Position numbers and translations under genes: made by a program. A stretch of 64,000 nucleotides of DNA from Anomaloglossus baeobatrachus. Its lineage: Eukaryota > Chordata > Amphibia > Anura > Aromobatidae. Positions 10,720-22,410 of the stretch are shown piece after piece. The notes under the pieces were generated by a model, which was not told the DNA's origin, ran no database searches, and saw nothing but the letters and a program-made list of their open reading frames with translations. Position 1 is the first letter of the stretch. Each line of letters opens with the position of its first letter. Location: the NCBI RefSeq assembly GCF_048569485.1, contig NC_134358.1, forward strand, positions 246,816,337 to 246,880,336, read 5' to 3'.

Positions 10720-11388
10720 ATGGTGTAGGAGGAGGACGAAAAGAAAAAAAAACATGATCCTTATACTCTTTTTTGGGTGGAAAGGGGTGCATGGAAATAC
10801 AACAGAAAAAAAGAAACATTTGATTTGGCTTTGATTTGCTGTCATCTAATTGGTTTGATAAGATGGGGCCAATTTAGGCCTTGTTAATTTTGAGAACAGT
10901 CAGCCTGTCATCATTTTCTGTTGATTAGGTATTGTACCCCCAGTAACAGTAAAAACACTAGCGGCAGGGCAGGCCAGCACCTTCAAGACATAGAGGGACA
11001 GTTCATGGTATATGTCCATCTTGGATACTTAATAGTTGTGCAGAACAGAGGAGTCATGGAGGACGCTGGCACAGTCAGATACGTACTCCTTCACCATCTT
11101 AAAAAACTTTTCCTTCCTTTTCAGACTACCACACACATTAGGGAATGGTGGCTAGGGAACAAGTACTGAGAGATAGCCACCGCCTTGAGGTCTCAAAAAG
11201 ATGCAGTGTCCACAAGGCCTAAACAGCAAAATTTCCAGGTCAAGCAGTCTGGAAATGTGCCCGTTTAGTGTTTGAGTATTGTTGATGGGTGGGTGGCTGG
11301 GTATTTACCTTTGAGTTTCAAAGCCTTGGGAAAGGACAGCTGAATGCTGCCCTGGGACAAATAATCGGAGAATGATGCTTATGGTGTT
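10720..11388 (-). pseudogene. hAT transposase C-terminal and middle fragment
   Basis: Diverged from but collinear with hAT-2: 10880-11110 matches 38450-38700 (the dimerisation region, including CTAGCGGCAGGGCAGGCCAG), and 11200-11388 matches 40490-40640 (the segment before the first catalytic Asp). The catalytic core between these segments is missing. The fragment ends abruptly at 11390, where an LTR begins, so the Gypsy element probably landed in this hAT copy. Confidence 0.72.
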
Positions 11389-11390
11389 TG

Positions 11391-13712
11391 TGTGACGCCC
11401 TGGCCTATAAGGTCGTCACAAGGGTGCCGTGCCATCTGCCCTTCTGCATGGTAAACGCTCCTCCTTTGTTACGGGTCTTGTCAATTTGGTGTTGCTACCA
11501 ACAGGTATACACAAATCCTGAGGAACACTCTGCACCACACCCACCAAACACCCATTGGGCAGCTTGAGGGGAATAGGGCCACCCAGATGGACGGATGGAA
11601 GAGGGAGGGCAGAGATGTCAGTTGAGTAGTAGTTGAGCAGTGAGACAGTGGTGACAGGACAGGTCACGCTGTGGAGCTGGGCTCCTGTACCCGTCCCAGA
11701 TGCCAGACTTGGCCTGGCCAGAAGGAGCTGGAACCCTGGTCACAGGGGGTAGTGATGTCGCGGGCGGGGAAGGACGCCGCTGCGCTGCACTCGCTAACGC
11801 TCGGGTCCGGCGCTGCTGCGATTGCTGCTCGGTGGCTCGAGCGGTGGGCCGGATCCGAGGACTCAAGCGGCACTTCTCGCCCGTGAGTGAAAGGGGGTAG
11901 TTTGGTTTGGGGATTTGGTCCGTGACGCCACCCACGGGTTGGGGTGAGGTTGGGCACCACCGCTGCTGGTGACGGGGATCCCGGGAGCGATGGCAGGGAC
12001 CAGCTGGGATGTTGTTTTCCCCCTCCGTGGGTAGGGGTTGGTGGTCCCGGGGCCCGGTGAGGTGACGGGGAGGCAGGGTTGGATGGGTGCAGGGTTGGAT
12101 GGGTGCAGGGTCGCCTGGACTGCGCAGCATGGTGCCGGATGGCACGGTTGTACTCACTCAGCCACAAATATACGCAAATTCTCTGGTAAACCAAACGGCT
12201 GGATGGACGGGTCCCGCAGCCGGCTGCTGTGGTTTCTCCCAGACGGTTGGTGGTGGCTGCCTTTCCCTGCACCTTTGTGTATGTTCGGTCCCGATGGATT
12301 CCCACCGGTAACCCGCTCCCCAGCGTACATATGTGCCGGAGGAGCTCTTTTGCCCGCAGGCTCTGGCCCTTGGAACTCTAGCTGTGGCGGTAGCTGTATT
12401 TCCTTCTGCTGGTCGGACGGTTGCCTTCAATCGGGTCTTGGCTGTTAGGAAACCCCTGGGGTTCCGGTCACTGACGGATTTGACCTCTAATGGTGACTCC
12501 AAGCCTGGTCGGAGGCCGTAGGCCCTGCCTGTGTGTGCTGGCTTCACTTCACTCCCAGGTTCGGTACCGGCGGGCCACCGCCCATCCCCGGTCCTACGGT
12601 TCTGCGTTAATCTGCCTGTCCTGCAGACGGCCACCACCATCTGCCAACCTTGCTCTTAGTGCCCGGGCCACACACCCGGACACGGTCAGTTTGCTCCTCT
12701 CCTACCACTTCCCTAACTGATCTGATCTGACTTCCTTTTCCCGCCTCCAGGACTGTGAACTCCTCAGTGGGTGGGGCCAACCGCCTGGCTCCACCCCACC
12801 TGGTGTGGACATCAGCCCCTGGAGTGAGGCAACAAGGATTTTGTGTCTGGCTGATGTGCCTGTCTCAGGGTGGGGGTGTGTTTTGTAGTACCTGTGACGA
12901 CCTGGCTATTCCAGGACGCCACAGTGACACAGGGCACGGTGCTGCTACAGAGAGCAGGCCGGCTGCCTTCTGCTACAACCGGGCAAGGACCAGGGAAAGA
13001 TGGGGTACGCGGACCTTAGACTGGGAAGAAGCTTCACACAGCTCAGTAATTCACCCGACGGGAACGGGGTCTTCAGGAACCATTCCCCACCTGCTCCAGA
13101 ATTGGGGTACTAGCGCAACGAGGGGGATAGGACTTCCCACAACCAGAAAATCCCAAGCGTGAACCCTGAGAGCAAGCTCACACTGCTAGCCTCGCAGGTG
13201 AGCGGGACCCGAGTACTTCTAGGCGAAAGGGATCCATACGAAGGACACACAGTGTCAAGGGACAAGGCTTCAGACCAACCAGCAACACCAAAGGGGCACG
13301 GACCCAGCGTGCTCGACGAATGGAGACAGGAGCATTCAAGAGTTTGGTTTACCTGGTGTCAGCGTCAATGACTTTGGACTGTGTGAGTACCCGATATCCC
13401 TTCACGTCTGACTGGTTCCCCACTCCATCCATCACCGAGTCCCGGGACACCACTCCCCCTTCCCACAGAGGGGTTAACATCTCGAGCTGCCACTCCATCG
13501 TTCCCGGGCTCCTCTCCCCCATACAGCAGTGGTGGTCCCTCATGTTACCACACACCGTGGGTGGCATCATGAACATTATCCCATTCACCACCCAAAACAT
13601 TCCCCCCTTTTTAATCCGGGTAGCGGCGCGACCCCACCTCGGATCCGGAGACCCCTCGAGTTACTGTGGATCCGGGTCCGAGCAGCCCGTCGGCTGTCAC
13701 AGGGGCGGCACA
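11391..13712 (+). repeat. 5' LTR region of Gypsy fossil 2, with inserted LTR-like DNA
   Basis: It starts TGTGACGCCCTGGCC and ends GGCGGCACA. Its left part (to about 11760) and right part (from about 12900) align in order with the solo LTR at 5568-6689, so together they form one LTR of about 1.1 kb. The middle (about 11760-12900) is GC-rich DNA partly in inverted orientation. For example, GTGACGCCACCCACGG at 11922-11937 is the complement of a block near the LTR 3' end. I read this as one LTR-type element inserted in another. Old by its divergence. Confidence 0.6.
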
Positions 13713-14050
13713 CTTTAGGAAAACTTGGCGTCATGAACAGGATGCGAGCAGGACCCACTAACCTGGGTGACGTGCACCTTGAAAACTGAAAATCGCAATC
13801 CAAAATACCGTTTTCTGCGACGTCCGACATTTTTCCGCTGTTTTCGTGCCAAAAATGCCATCTTCTTAGAAAATGGCGCGAAGCCGAAATCCTGCCCTTT
13901 GTCTTCAGCCTGAAACAGGAACCGGAAGTTCCCAGAGGGTCACAGCGCGCGAAAGAGTGCTGGGAGAAAACCAAAGAGGCGCGCGAAGATGTTGGCTCCG
14001 GATGACAGGAGTGTGGGGGGCGCTGCCTCCACCCGATCAGGGTAACGCTG

Positions 14051-15038
14051 ATGCCGCGAGTGCTGCTCCGGCCGCAGGAGCGGCGGCGCGGGAACCTAGT
14101 GCCAATCATGCCCATAACCCTGCCCTATGTGCCGGGCGCGGCCTGGCTTCCCCAGTATGACGGTCGGCCAGACGACGCGCTACAAGGATTCAAGCGTAAG
14201 ATTTGCAATGTGCTTGACATGTACGCCCTGAATGGACGGCAGTGGGCATCGGTAGTACTCGGGCAGCTAACCGGCGCGACGGAGCTGGAAGTGGAGACCT
14301 GGACGGAGGCGGACCGGATCTCTGTAGCCGCCATTTTCCAAAGGCTGGGAGCTGCGTTTGAGACCCGTACGGAGGCCGAGCTGCGGATGAGGTTCTACAG
14401 CTGTAAGCGGCGGCCCCAAGATAGCATCAAGGACTATGCCCTAAAGCTACAGGCAGCGTTGCGGACCCTAAGGCTGACTAATGACATCGGTGAGCCAGAG
14501 GGAAACAGAATGCTGGTGGGGCAATTCCTGCAAGGCCTTCGTAAAGGACCGCAAACAGTTGTGGCTGTGGGCCTTGGAACACCCCGCTTTGGACTTTGCT
14601 ACGCTGAAAGAACGAGTGATTAAGGCCCTGCAGCCTCTAGATGCGCCTGACTCCCCCCTCCCGGCGCGGCAAGTGGAGGCATCCCGGCTGCAGGCGAGGT
14701 CACCCGCATTGGCCCTGCCTGCACCGTCCCTACCAACCATGTCCGGGCCCGAGACCTATGACCTATCTACCCAGGTGCAGCAACTGACCAGAGACGTTGC
14801 CCGGATCCTGGAAGCTATTCAGCTCAACACTAAGACCACCTCGTCAAAGGAGATTCAACTGGCCGACTGCCCTGAGGATGTCCCTTGGATGAGGAAGCGG
14901 ACCTCTGCATACAAAGGACGGAGCGGCGACCGGTATAGCCCACCTGTCTGTTACAAGTGCAGCAAGACCGGCCACTATGCCAAGAGCTGTCCTTTAAACG
15001 AGCAACCCCTGGGGCCAAGGGCCAATCCCCAGGAATAA
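14051..15038 (+). pseudogene. Gypsy gag region, fossil
   Basis: Shows a retrotransposon gag-type helical domain (YDGRPDDALQGFKRKI near 14157-14205, and YALKLQAALRTLRL near 14436-14478). It ends with a zinc knuckle, CYKCSKTGHYAKSC, of the CX2CX4HX4C form near 14947-14990. In a living element this is the capsid and nucleocapsid precursor. The copy is not intact. Confidence 0.82.
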
Positions 15039-15700
15039 ATTGCCAAGGCCCAGTTGATTGGAGGGAGCGGTATGTCGAGGGACGGCCCATCGTCTCTATC
15101 ACCCTAGATGGGATCCCGACCTCTGCACTCCTTGATACCGGCTCTCAGCTAACAACTATCCATTTTGTACTGTACAAGAAGTTCTGCTTGGACGACGACT
15201 TGACCCCACCGGATGATAGCTTGACAATCTATGCAGTCAATGGGTTGCCCGTGACTCAAATCGGGTTCAAGGAGGTGACCATTAAGGTGGGCCGTGTAGA
15301 GTTGGTCCGACAGGGCCTTATTGTAGTCCAGAATGACCCTAGTGATCGGAACCCGAAGGTCATTTTAGGAACAAATGTGATAGAAAATTGCATGAGTGAA
15401 GTGTTGTTTTTGCTTCAACAGCTGTCAGAAACTGTAGGAGCAGGGTGACAGAGGGTCCTGCAACGTGAGATCTGAGCTCTCCTGCAGCGGCAACAGGTAA
15501 ATCTCTCTGGAGGGGAGATAGGTGGCGTACGAGTAATGGATGGAGCCCCTCTAGTGGCACCCCCAAGAAGTGAAATGTTAATTTGGTGCAGGGCAGCTGT
15601 AGGCTCCCAGGGACAAGATTACCAGGCAGTGGTGGAGCCACAGCCCTCAGAGCATTGGCCCACAGTATTTACGGACAGAGGGGTAGTCGATGTCCAGAAG
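15039..15700 (+). pseudogene. Gypsy protease region, fossil
   Basis: An aspartic protease motif, ALLDTGSQLTTI, lies near 15124-15160, the DTG being the catalytic triad of one monomer. It follows the zinc knuckle as expected for a Gypsy gag-pol order. Fossil copy. Confidence 0.8.
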
Positions 15701-16767
15701 GGGAGGGTGCCCGTGCGAGTACTTAACTGTGGGGAGGAGGAGGTCATATTGCCCCGGTATGTCACCATAGCCAAGCTGTTTACCGTGAACCCAGCCGACA
15801 TCCATGCAGCCAGCTCACAAGGGAGTCCCCATCAGGCCCCCCAGGTTAACTCTAAGGACCCAGAAGAAAGATGGTGTCAGGAACTACATGTGGGCACTGA
15901 TGCCACACCTGCACATCACAAACAAGGGGTCTATAGGTTTGTCAGGGAGTACGAGCAGGTTTTCAGCAAGCACCCATTGGATTTTGGGCAGATTAAAGGG
16001 GTAAAGCATCACATACCCACAGCCACACATCCCCTCATTAAGGAAAGATACAGGCCCATACCACCAGCCCATTATCAATGTGCTAAAGATATGCTTCGAA
16101 GTATGAAGGAAGCAGGAGTGATCAGAGATAGCTGCAGCCCCTGGGCGTCCCCGTTGGTCCTTGTGATGAAGAAGAATGGGACCATGCAGATGTGTGTGTA
16201 CTACTGACAGATGAACAAAATCATGCTTATCCTCTGCCCCGAATCGAGGAATCGTTAGCCGCTTTAAAATCTGCTACCCACTTCTCCACTCTTGATCTTA
16301 CCAGCGGATACTGGCAGGCAGCGGTCACGGAAGAGGACAGAGAGAAAACCGCATTCGCGACCCCGATAAGATTGTGCGAATTTAACAGCATGCCATTCAG
16401 GCTGTGCAATGCACCTGGGACGTTCCAGAGTCTGATGGAGTGATGCTTGGGCCACTGTAACTTCGAGACAGTCCTGCTGTATCTGGACGACGACATCGTC
16501 TACTCCAAGACGTACGAGGCCCTTTTGGAACATCTGGCCAAAGTGTTTGATGCCCTATCAAAATACGGGATGAAGCTCAAGTCGTCCAAATGCCATCTAC
16601 TCAAACCCAAGGTCCATACCTGGGGCATGTGGTAAGTGACGAAGGCATGGCGCCAGACCGTGAAAAGATCACCGCCATCCAGAGCTGGCCGCGGCCTACC
16701 ACTGTCAAGGAAGTGCGGCAATTCTTGGGCCTTATGGGGTATTATTGGAGGTTCATCAAGGGCTATA
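15701..16767 (+). pseudogene. Gypsy reverse transcriptase region, fossil
   Basis: Recognised by PLIKERYRPIPP near 16030-16065, SPWASPLVLVMKKNG near 16138-16182, a YLDD-type active-site box near 16480, and FLGLMGYYWRFIKGY near 16723-16767. It is cut at 16767 by the L1. Not intact. Confidence 0.85.
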
Positions 16768-16915
16768 TTCAGATGGGGGGCGTGGCCTGCACGCTGATGG
16801 CGACGGCTGCTTGAAGGAGAGCTCTGTGCTGACAGCAGGATAAACCGGCTCTTATCAGCTCACAGATAACAGGATTACCAGCTACAGGAGGTGTGAGTAA
16901 CCCCAGCCCCCAGCT
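16768..16915 (+). promoter_or_regulatory. L1 5' leader
   Basis: GC-rich leader beginning near ATGGGGGGCGTGGCCTGC and running to the ORF1 start. In L1 elements this region holds the internal promoter; no specific factor site can be claimed here. Confidence 0.45.
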
Positions 16916-17878
16916 ATGCCTAAGGGGAGACCTAAAAAAACTGGCACTCCAGCCAAACTGACAGACTTCTACCCCCGGGATACGGATCTCCCCTCACCAA
17001 GCAAGATGGCGCTGGCTTCTCACTCAGCTTCTTCCCACTCCTCACAAGGAGATACAGGCTGCTTGAGAGGCTGCACAGCCATTCCTCTGACAGAGGAAAC
17101 AATGCAAGCTCTGCTGAAAACGCTGAGGGCTTCGCTGCAGGCTGATCTCAGAGAAATAGTAAGAGAGCTGAAGGAAGAGATCAGGTCTCTAGGTGATCGC
17201 ACAGAGCATGTAGAAACTAAAATGGCTGAACTTGCAACATCACATAACAATCTGATAGATGCTAACACAGCTTTGGAAAAGGAGGTGGAGGCACTAAAAC
17301 TTAAAATCAGTGATATAGAGGACAGATCCCGAAGAAATAACCTAAAAATCAGAGGGATTCCCTCATCAGTAGCAGATAAAGACCTCCAGGAATACTTCCA
17401 CAAGTTTCTGCAGCTTATACTTCCTGGATGGGACACCAGAGACCTGATAGTGGACAGGATTCATAGAGTCCCTAAAGCTAAAGGCATAGATCCAGCTCTG
17501 CCTAAAGATGTCCTGGCTAGACTTAATTTCTATAAAACAAAAGAAGCTGTGCTTCACACACTGAGGGGAAATCCAGCCCTGCCAGACACTTTCATGGGAC
17601 TAAAAATCTTCCCAGATCTTTCTGCTGCAACTCTTAATAAAAGAAGAGAATTTGCCCACCTTTCTAAACTTCTTAGAGATCAAGACATCAAGTACAAGTG
17701 GGGTTTTCCGGTGAAGATGATAATTTTCAAAGATGGAGGCACTCACATATGTCATACTCCTTCTCAGCTGGGCAAATTGCTGGATGACTGGGGAATAGCC
17801 CACTCACCAAACCCTGGTGGGCAGGAGAATCATAGAGGCCCTCCAGACAGGATTAACCCTGAATGGTCAGTAGCTTAG
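16916..17878 (+). CDS. L1 ORF1 protein (RNA-binding chaperone), open frame
   Basis: A 320-residue open frame starting at an ATG after a leader. An acidic and serine-rich N-terminus is followed by a coiled coil (residues about 60-138, with heptads through MAELATSHNNLIDANTALEK). The L1 RNA-recognition domain follows (RRNNLKIRGIPSSV, about 139-152, then RIHRVPKAK, about 181-189) and a C-terminal domain ending KLLDDWGI. In L1 elements this protein trimerises on its own mRNA and acts as a nucleic-acid chaperone during target-primed reverse transcription. The frame is fully open although ORF2 downstream is broken, so the element is dead but not ancient. Confidence 0.88.
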   Translation: MPKGRPKKTGTPAKLTDFYPRDTDLPSPSKMALASHSASSHSSQGDTGCLRGCTAIPLTEETMQALLKTLRASLQADLREIVRELKEEIRSLGDRTEHVETKMAELATSHNNLIDANTALEKEVEALKLKISDIEDRSRRNNLKIRGIPSSVADKDLQEYFHKFLQLILPGWDTRDLIVDRIHRVPKAKGIDPALPKDVLARLNFYKTKEAVLHTLRGNPALPDTFMGLKIFPDLSAATLNKRREFAHLSKLLRDQDIKYKWGFPVKMIIFKDGGTHICHTPSQLGKLLDDWGIAHSPNPGGQENHRGPPDRINPEWSVA

Positions 17879-18152
17879 CTGGGACTCCTTCCTGCTTATG
17901 GCACCTGCTGTCCCTGCTCCTGTGACACAGGATGTCACGTAGCCCCCCTGATGTTCTCGCCTATGGCGAGCGGTTATACACCGGGCACCCTACTCGGGGC
18001 AAACCGGTGTTGTTGGAATTTTTTTGTTTTTGTTCCTCTTCTCACAAATGTTCCTTAATTTTTTCTGGAAATTTCTCTCAATTCCTTGCTGGTCTAGCCC
18101 CTCTCATCCCTGATGGCGTTCCTAGGAATTCAAACCCCCCTGCGGCTCCAAT

Positions 18153-21100
18153 ATGAGAATTAAGATATTGTCTATTAATGTGAACGGACTCAACTCCCCA
18201 GCAAAAAGGTCAATGATGTGGAGAGAGGTGAAGGCATCTAACTGTGATATAGCGTGCATTCAGGAGACCCACCTTCTTTCCACAGATAATAAACGGCTAC
18301 TTCATCCAAGGTTCCAACACACCTTTTTTGCTAATGACTCAAAAAAAAGAGGAGGAGTGGCCATTTTAATAAAGAACTCAGTGGCCTTTAAATTGATAAA
18401 TGTCAGTTATGGAGCGGATGGAAGATATATTATTTTGTCTTGTTATATCAACAGCGTCCCTTATACCTTGGCAACGGTCTACTCCCCAAATTCATCACAA
18501 TTGACCTTTGCTAGGAAATTTTTCCAAGCATTCAAAGATACTGCCACAGGGGCGGAAATCATCTGTGGATACTTTAATATACCTGTAATACGCTCCATGG
18601 ATTGCTCCAACACCAGCATCCCACATGCTAAGGAACTTAAGCATCTCATCAATGAATTCCATTTTCATGACATCTGGAGATATTTGCACGCATCAGAAAG
18701 AGACTATACATTCTTCTCTTCCAGGCATCGCTCATACAGTAGAATTGATTTTTTTTTGGTCGACAGCAAATCTATAAGTAATTGTGTGGCAGCTGATATT
18801 GGTTTAATTACTTGGACAGATCATGCACCGATCTCTTTGTCTGTTCAGAGTAGCTTTAATGTTCAAAATTCCCCTAGGTGGAGACTGAATACCAGCTTGC
18901 TTGGTAGGCAGAAGGTACATGATGAAGTAGAGTCAGTGTTAACAGAATATTTTAAACTTAATAATAATGGGGAAATTTCTGACGAGACCCTGTGGGCTGC
19001 TCATAAAGCAGTAGTCAGAGGGCAGCTCATATAACTAGCCTCCATCCAAAAAAGGAAAAAAGACGCAAATATTAAATATATATTAACCCGTATTCATCAC
19101 CTTGAATCCCTGAATAAAGCCAAAGCATCCCCTAACTTGACTAAAGAAATTGTAACCCATAGATTCCAACTAAGATCCCTACTCCTGCAAAAATATGAAC
19201 ATAATCTTAAAAAAAATAGATCGACATTTTATGCTATGGGGGATAGAGCGGAGTCCTTATTGGCAAGAAGGACGAAAAAACGTGAGATCCAATCTAAAAT
19301 AGAATTCCTGAGGGACCCAAACGGAACAATCACTAGACATCCCATTGAAATAGCAGAAGCATTTGTGAAATACTATGAGGCCCTGTATAATCTAAAATAT
19401 GATTCCAAAACGTCACAGCCGACTCAAGTGGATATACAGGGTTTCCTAGACACCCTGGATCTTCCCCGGGTCTCAGATGAGCAATTAGAGGAACTTAATC
19501 TTCCCTTTACTACACATGAAATCCTAGGTGCCATCAAAATGACTAAGTCTAACTCTGTCCCCCTTTATGTCAAAAACCTTCAATTTTTGGCAAAATAAAG
19601 GGTCAATTTCCCCAGACAACTTAGAAGCGATTATTATCACGCTACCCAAGCCAGGGAAACCTGCAGACACCCCGGGTAATTTTAGGCCCATTTCACTCCT
19701 AAATTGTGATGTTAAAATTTATGCCAAACTAGTGGCAGATAGACTTCATAAAGTGATCCCGACCTTAGTGGCTCCAGACCAAGTTGGGTTTGTGACAGGG
19801 AGGCAATCTAAGACGGATGCTTGACTTGATTGGACTGGTGGAGATATCGGGTGAACCCAGTGCATTCCTGTCTCTTGATGCTGAAAAAGCCTTTGACAGG
19901 GTGCACTGGGGATACCTGGAGAGAGTTCTAACAAAATTCGGGTTCTTGGGGAAAATCAAGTCATCCATTCTAGCCCTCTACTCTTACCCAAATGCGTCAG
20001 TGTTGGCATCGGGGTTTCTGTCATCTAAATTTCAAATAAGTAATGGCACCCGCCAGGGGTGTCCATTGTCTCCCGCTATTTTTGCTTTAGTGGTAGAACC
20101 TCTGGCGGAAGCTATACGAAAAAACATAGCCATTTCTGGTATAAGAGTTGGGGAATTTGAACATAAACTTGGTTTATACGCAGACGATGTGATAATTTCC
20201 TGTTCTAACCTTGCAGTGTCGATTCCAGCAGTGGTGAACACATTATCAAACTTTTCTAAAGTGTCGTATTATAAGCTTAATGCGGCAAAGTCTTTGATAC
20301 TGCCGTTTAATGTACCGGTGGAGGCCAGGAGTGCGCTGGAGGGGGCCTTTCAATTCAAATGGTGCGACAGGGGGATACCTTATTTGGGTATTAAGCTGAC
20401 ACCATCGCAGATGTTAATTAAAGAAAATTTGGAACCTCTGATCCAAAATTTAGAAAAGGAATTGGGAAGGTATGAAAAAATATCATTGTCCTGGATGGCC
20501 AGGATACAGTCCTTTAAAATGGTTTTCTTACCCAAAATATTGTATGTGCTCAGATGCCTTCCCATCAAAATTTCTCACAAAACCCTGATGAAACTTCAAT
20601 CGTTGACTAACAAATTTGTCTGGGGTAATAAAAGGGCTAGGGTCGCAGGTAAAGTGTTATACCCCCCATATGACTTAGGGGGATTGGGCACCCCAAACAT
20701 ATCGGCATATTATACAGCCTTAATAATTGAATCACTAAAGGAATGGTGGCGTCCAGGTAATTCACATAGATGGGCTCAGATTGAAAATTTCCTGTCCCGC
20801 CAGGGCTCGGTCAGAAGAATGATGGAAGCAGAATATTTGAGCCGTTCACGGTTCTCCCCGTGTGTTCCCACCATGTCAGCCTCCCTGGAGGTCTGGCGAA
20901 ATGACTTGATTCATAAGATTCAGATTTCTCTTTCAGAGATTTCCCTCAAGTCGTTGGAATCTCAAATCCCCTTTTTGAATCTGGCCAGGTGGGAGGGATC
21001 GGGCATTACAGTGCTGGCGGATCTATACTCTGATTTGGTTGTTAACCCCTTTAATGAAATAGTACGGGAACACCCCTCTTTAAAGGGCTGTTTCTATCAA

Positions 21101-21341
21101 CATCCAAATTAGTCATTTTCTGGCCTCTAAATTTCCTCCAAAGTCGAATCCTCTGTTACCTACAACAAAGGCTTTGGTATTTAAAAAGATAATTAAATCC
21201 AAAGGTATCTCCTCGACATACAAATGGCTCAATAACCCCCCCGAAGAGCAAAAATCTCCTTCTATGAATAAATGGGACGTGGAGTTGAGTTTGAGATGCA
21301 TTCATACAATGGAAGAAAGGCCCAAATGCACCTCTTGTAAA
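18153..21341 (+). pseudogene. L1 ORF2 (endonuclease and reverse transcriptase), broken
   Basis: Starts MRIKILSINVNGLNSPAKR, the beginning of an apurinic-type endonuclease, with the QETHL motif near 18258-18272 and a TDHAPISL end near 18820-18843. The reverse transcriptase shows FRPISLLNCDVKIYAK, AEKAFDRVHW, GTRQGCPLSPAIFALV and the catalytic LYADDV box (about 20173-20190). Breaks seen: a TAA at 19032-19034; a frame change plus apparent loss of some residues near 19560-19600; a frame change near 19815; and another near 21095-21110. The C-terminal zinc-finger region is absent, the frame ending at CTSCK. Confidence 0.87.
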
Positions 21342-21356
21342 TAAATAAATAAAGAG

Positions 21357-21800
21357 ACATAAGACTTGTGGTGTTCTTTCCCCAGGATAGGTTGGAGAAG
21401 TTTCCCCCACATGGTTTTCAACTCCCTTCATCAATAAGGGACACCAATGCTGTTATTTGCACGGCCACCCAGTTGTCTTTGCGGGCGTGCTTATGTTGCG
21501 TGGCCTCCTACTCTCCTGCATGGCCACCCATGTGTGTCTCAGTCCCCTGCTCTCCTGCACAGTCATTGACGTGCATCTAGGTTCCCTCCTCCATTATGCT
21601 GCGTGGTTCTCTTCTCTCCTGCTGTCACGTGTAATGACCGCTACCCAGGGACAGGGGCTTCTCTGACCCTGTAAGCTGAAGAACCCTCACTTGCCCTCAA
21701 GCCACGGGTACACTTGAAGGTAGCGAGGCGTGACCCTCCGACCTGTCCTTGTCTCCTACACGGACCCTGGTTGTTACGGGGCTGTTTCTCTCTAAAGGAA
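21357..21800. other. No gene seen
   Basis: C-rich sequence between the L1 tail and a Tc1 fragment. It does not continue the Gypsy pol frame and shows no terminal repeat I recognise. Runs of CTCTCCTGC-like words around 21500-21620 hint at a degenerate local repeat. Confidence 0.5.
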
Positions 21801-21804
21801 CCAG

Positions 21805-22408
21805 GATGACTGATTCATGTACATGAAAGAATGAATGGGGCCATGTATTGTGAGAGATTTTGAGAGCAAACCTCCTTCCATCAGCAAGGGCATTGAAGAT
21901 GAAACGTGGCTGGGTCTTTCAGCATGATAATGATCCCAAGTACATTGTCAGGGCAACAAAGGAGTGGTTTCGTAAGAAGCATATAAAGGTGTTGGAGTGG
22001 CCTAGCCAGTCTCCAGATCTTAAACCAATTGAAAACCTTTGGAGGAAGTTGAAAGTCCGTGTTGCTCAGAAACAGGCCCAAAACATCACTGCTCTAGAGG
22101 AGATCTGCATGGAGGAATGGGCCAACATACCACCAACAGTGTGTGCCAACCTTGTGAAGACTTACAGAAAACGTTTGACGAACAAAATATTGAGATGAAC
22201 TTTTGTCATTGACTAAATACTTGTTTTCCCACCATAATTTGCAAAAAAAATCTTGCCAAATGAGGAAAGGTGATTTTGTGGATTTGTGTTCTCATTTTGT
22301 CTCTCATAGTTGTGGTCTACCTATGATGTCAATTACAGGCCTCTATCATCTTTTTAAGTGGGAGAACTATCACAAATGGTAGCTGACAAAATACTTTTTT
22401 CCCCACTC
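21805..22408 (+). mobile_element. Tc1/mariner element C, 5'-truncated
   Basis: Holds the end of a Tc1 transposase, a 3' untranslated part and a right terminal repeat (CAAAATACTTTTTTCCCCACTC, ending 22408) followed by TA at 22409-22410. The sequence matches the widespread Tc1 end of the CAGTGGGGAAAAAAGTATTT type. The left end and the first two thirds are missing. Confidence 0.82.
21815..22198 (+). pseudogene. Tc1 transposase C-terminal fragment
   Basis: Encodes the end of a Tc1 transposase: [17 protein letters not shown] includes the second catalytic Asp (about 21918-21968), and [18 protein letters not shown] the catalytic Glu (about 21999-22052). The first catalytic Asp and the DNA-binding domain are absent. 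Open from 21860 to the stop at 22196-22198. Confidence 0.85.
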
Positions 22409-22410
22409 TA

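Larger units (their letters stand above)
13713..16767 (+). mobile_element. Ty3/Gypsy fossil 2, internal region
   Basis: Directly downstream of the LTR comes a TTGGCGTCATGAACAGG stretch (13725-13741), a possible primer site, then gag, protease and reverse-transcriptase regions in the standard Gypsy order. The region stops at 16767, where an L1 element begins. Integrase, RNase H and a 3' LTR are not seen in the window. The copy carries several inactivating changes and is a fossil. Confidence 0.85.
16768..21355 (+). mobile_element. L1-clade LINE inserted next to Gypsy RT sequence
   Basis: A 5' leader of about 150 bp, an ORF1 with coiled coil, a spacer, and an ORF2 with endonuclease and reverse transcriptase are all present in order. 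It begins abruptly inside the Gypsy RT frame at about 16768. It ends in a short TAAATAAATAAATAAAG tract near 21340-21356, earlier than a complete ORF2 would, so the 3' end is missing or replaced. I could not find a TSD: the Gypsy target (GGGCTATATTC) does not recur after the tail. Confidence 0.85.

Noticed and set aside
12038-12720. Several overlapping GC-rich frames of 60-210 codons on both strands
   Set aside because: GC-rich LTR-derived DNA has few stops; no domain or consistent frame is seen.
13165-13215. Possible tRNA-like fold around ACCCTGAGAGCAAGCTCAC
   Set aside because: The block recurs in both LTR copies and lacks a full cloverleaf with A and B boxes at tRNA spacing.
13725-13741. 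Primer-binding site for a named tRNA
   Set aside because: The TGGCG start fits a primer site, but the distance from the LTR end is longer than usual and I cannot match it to a specific tRNA by eye.
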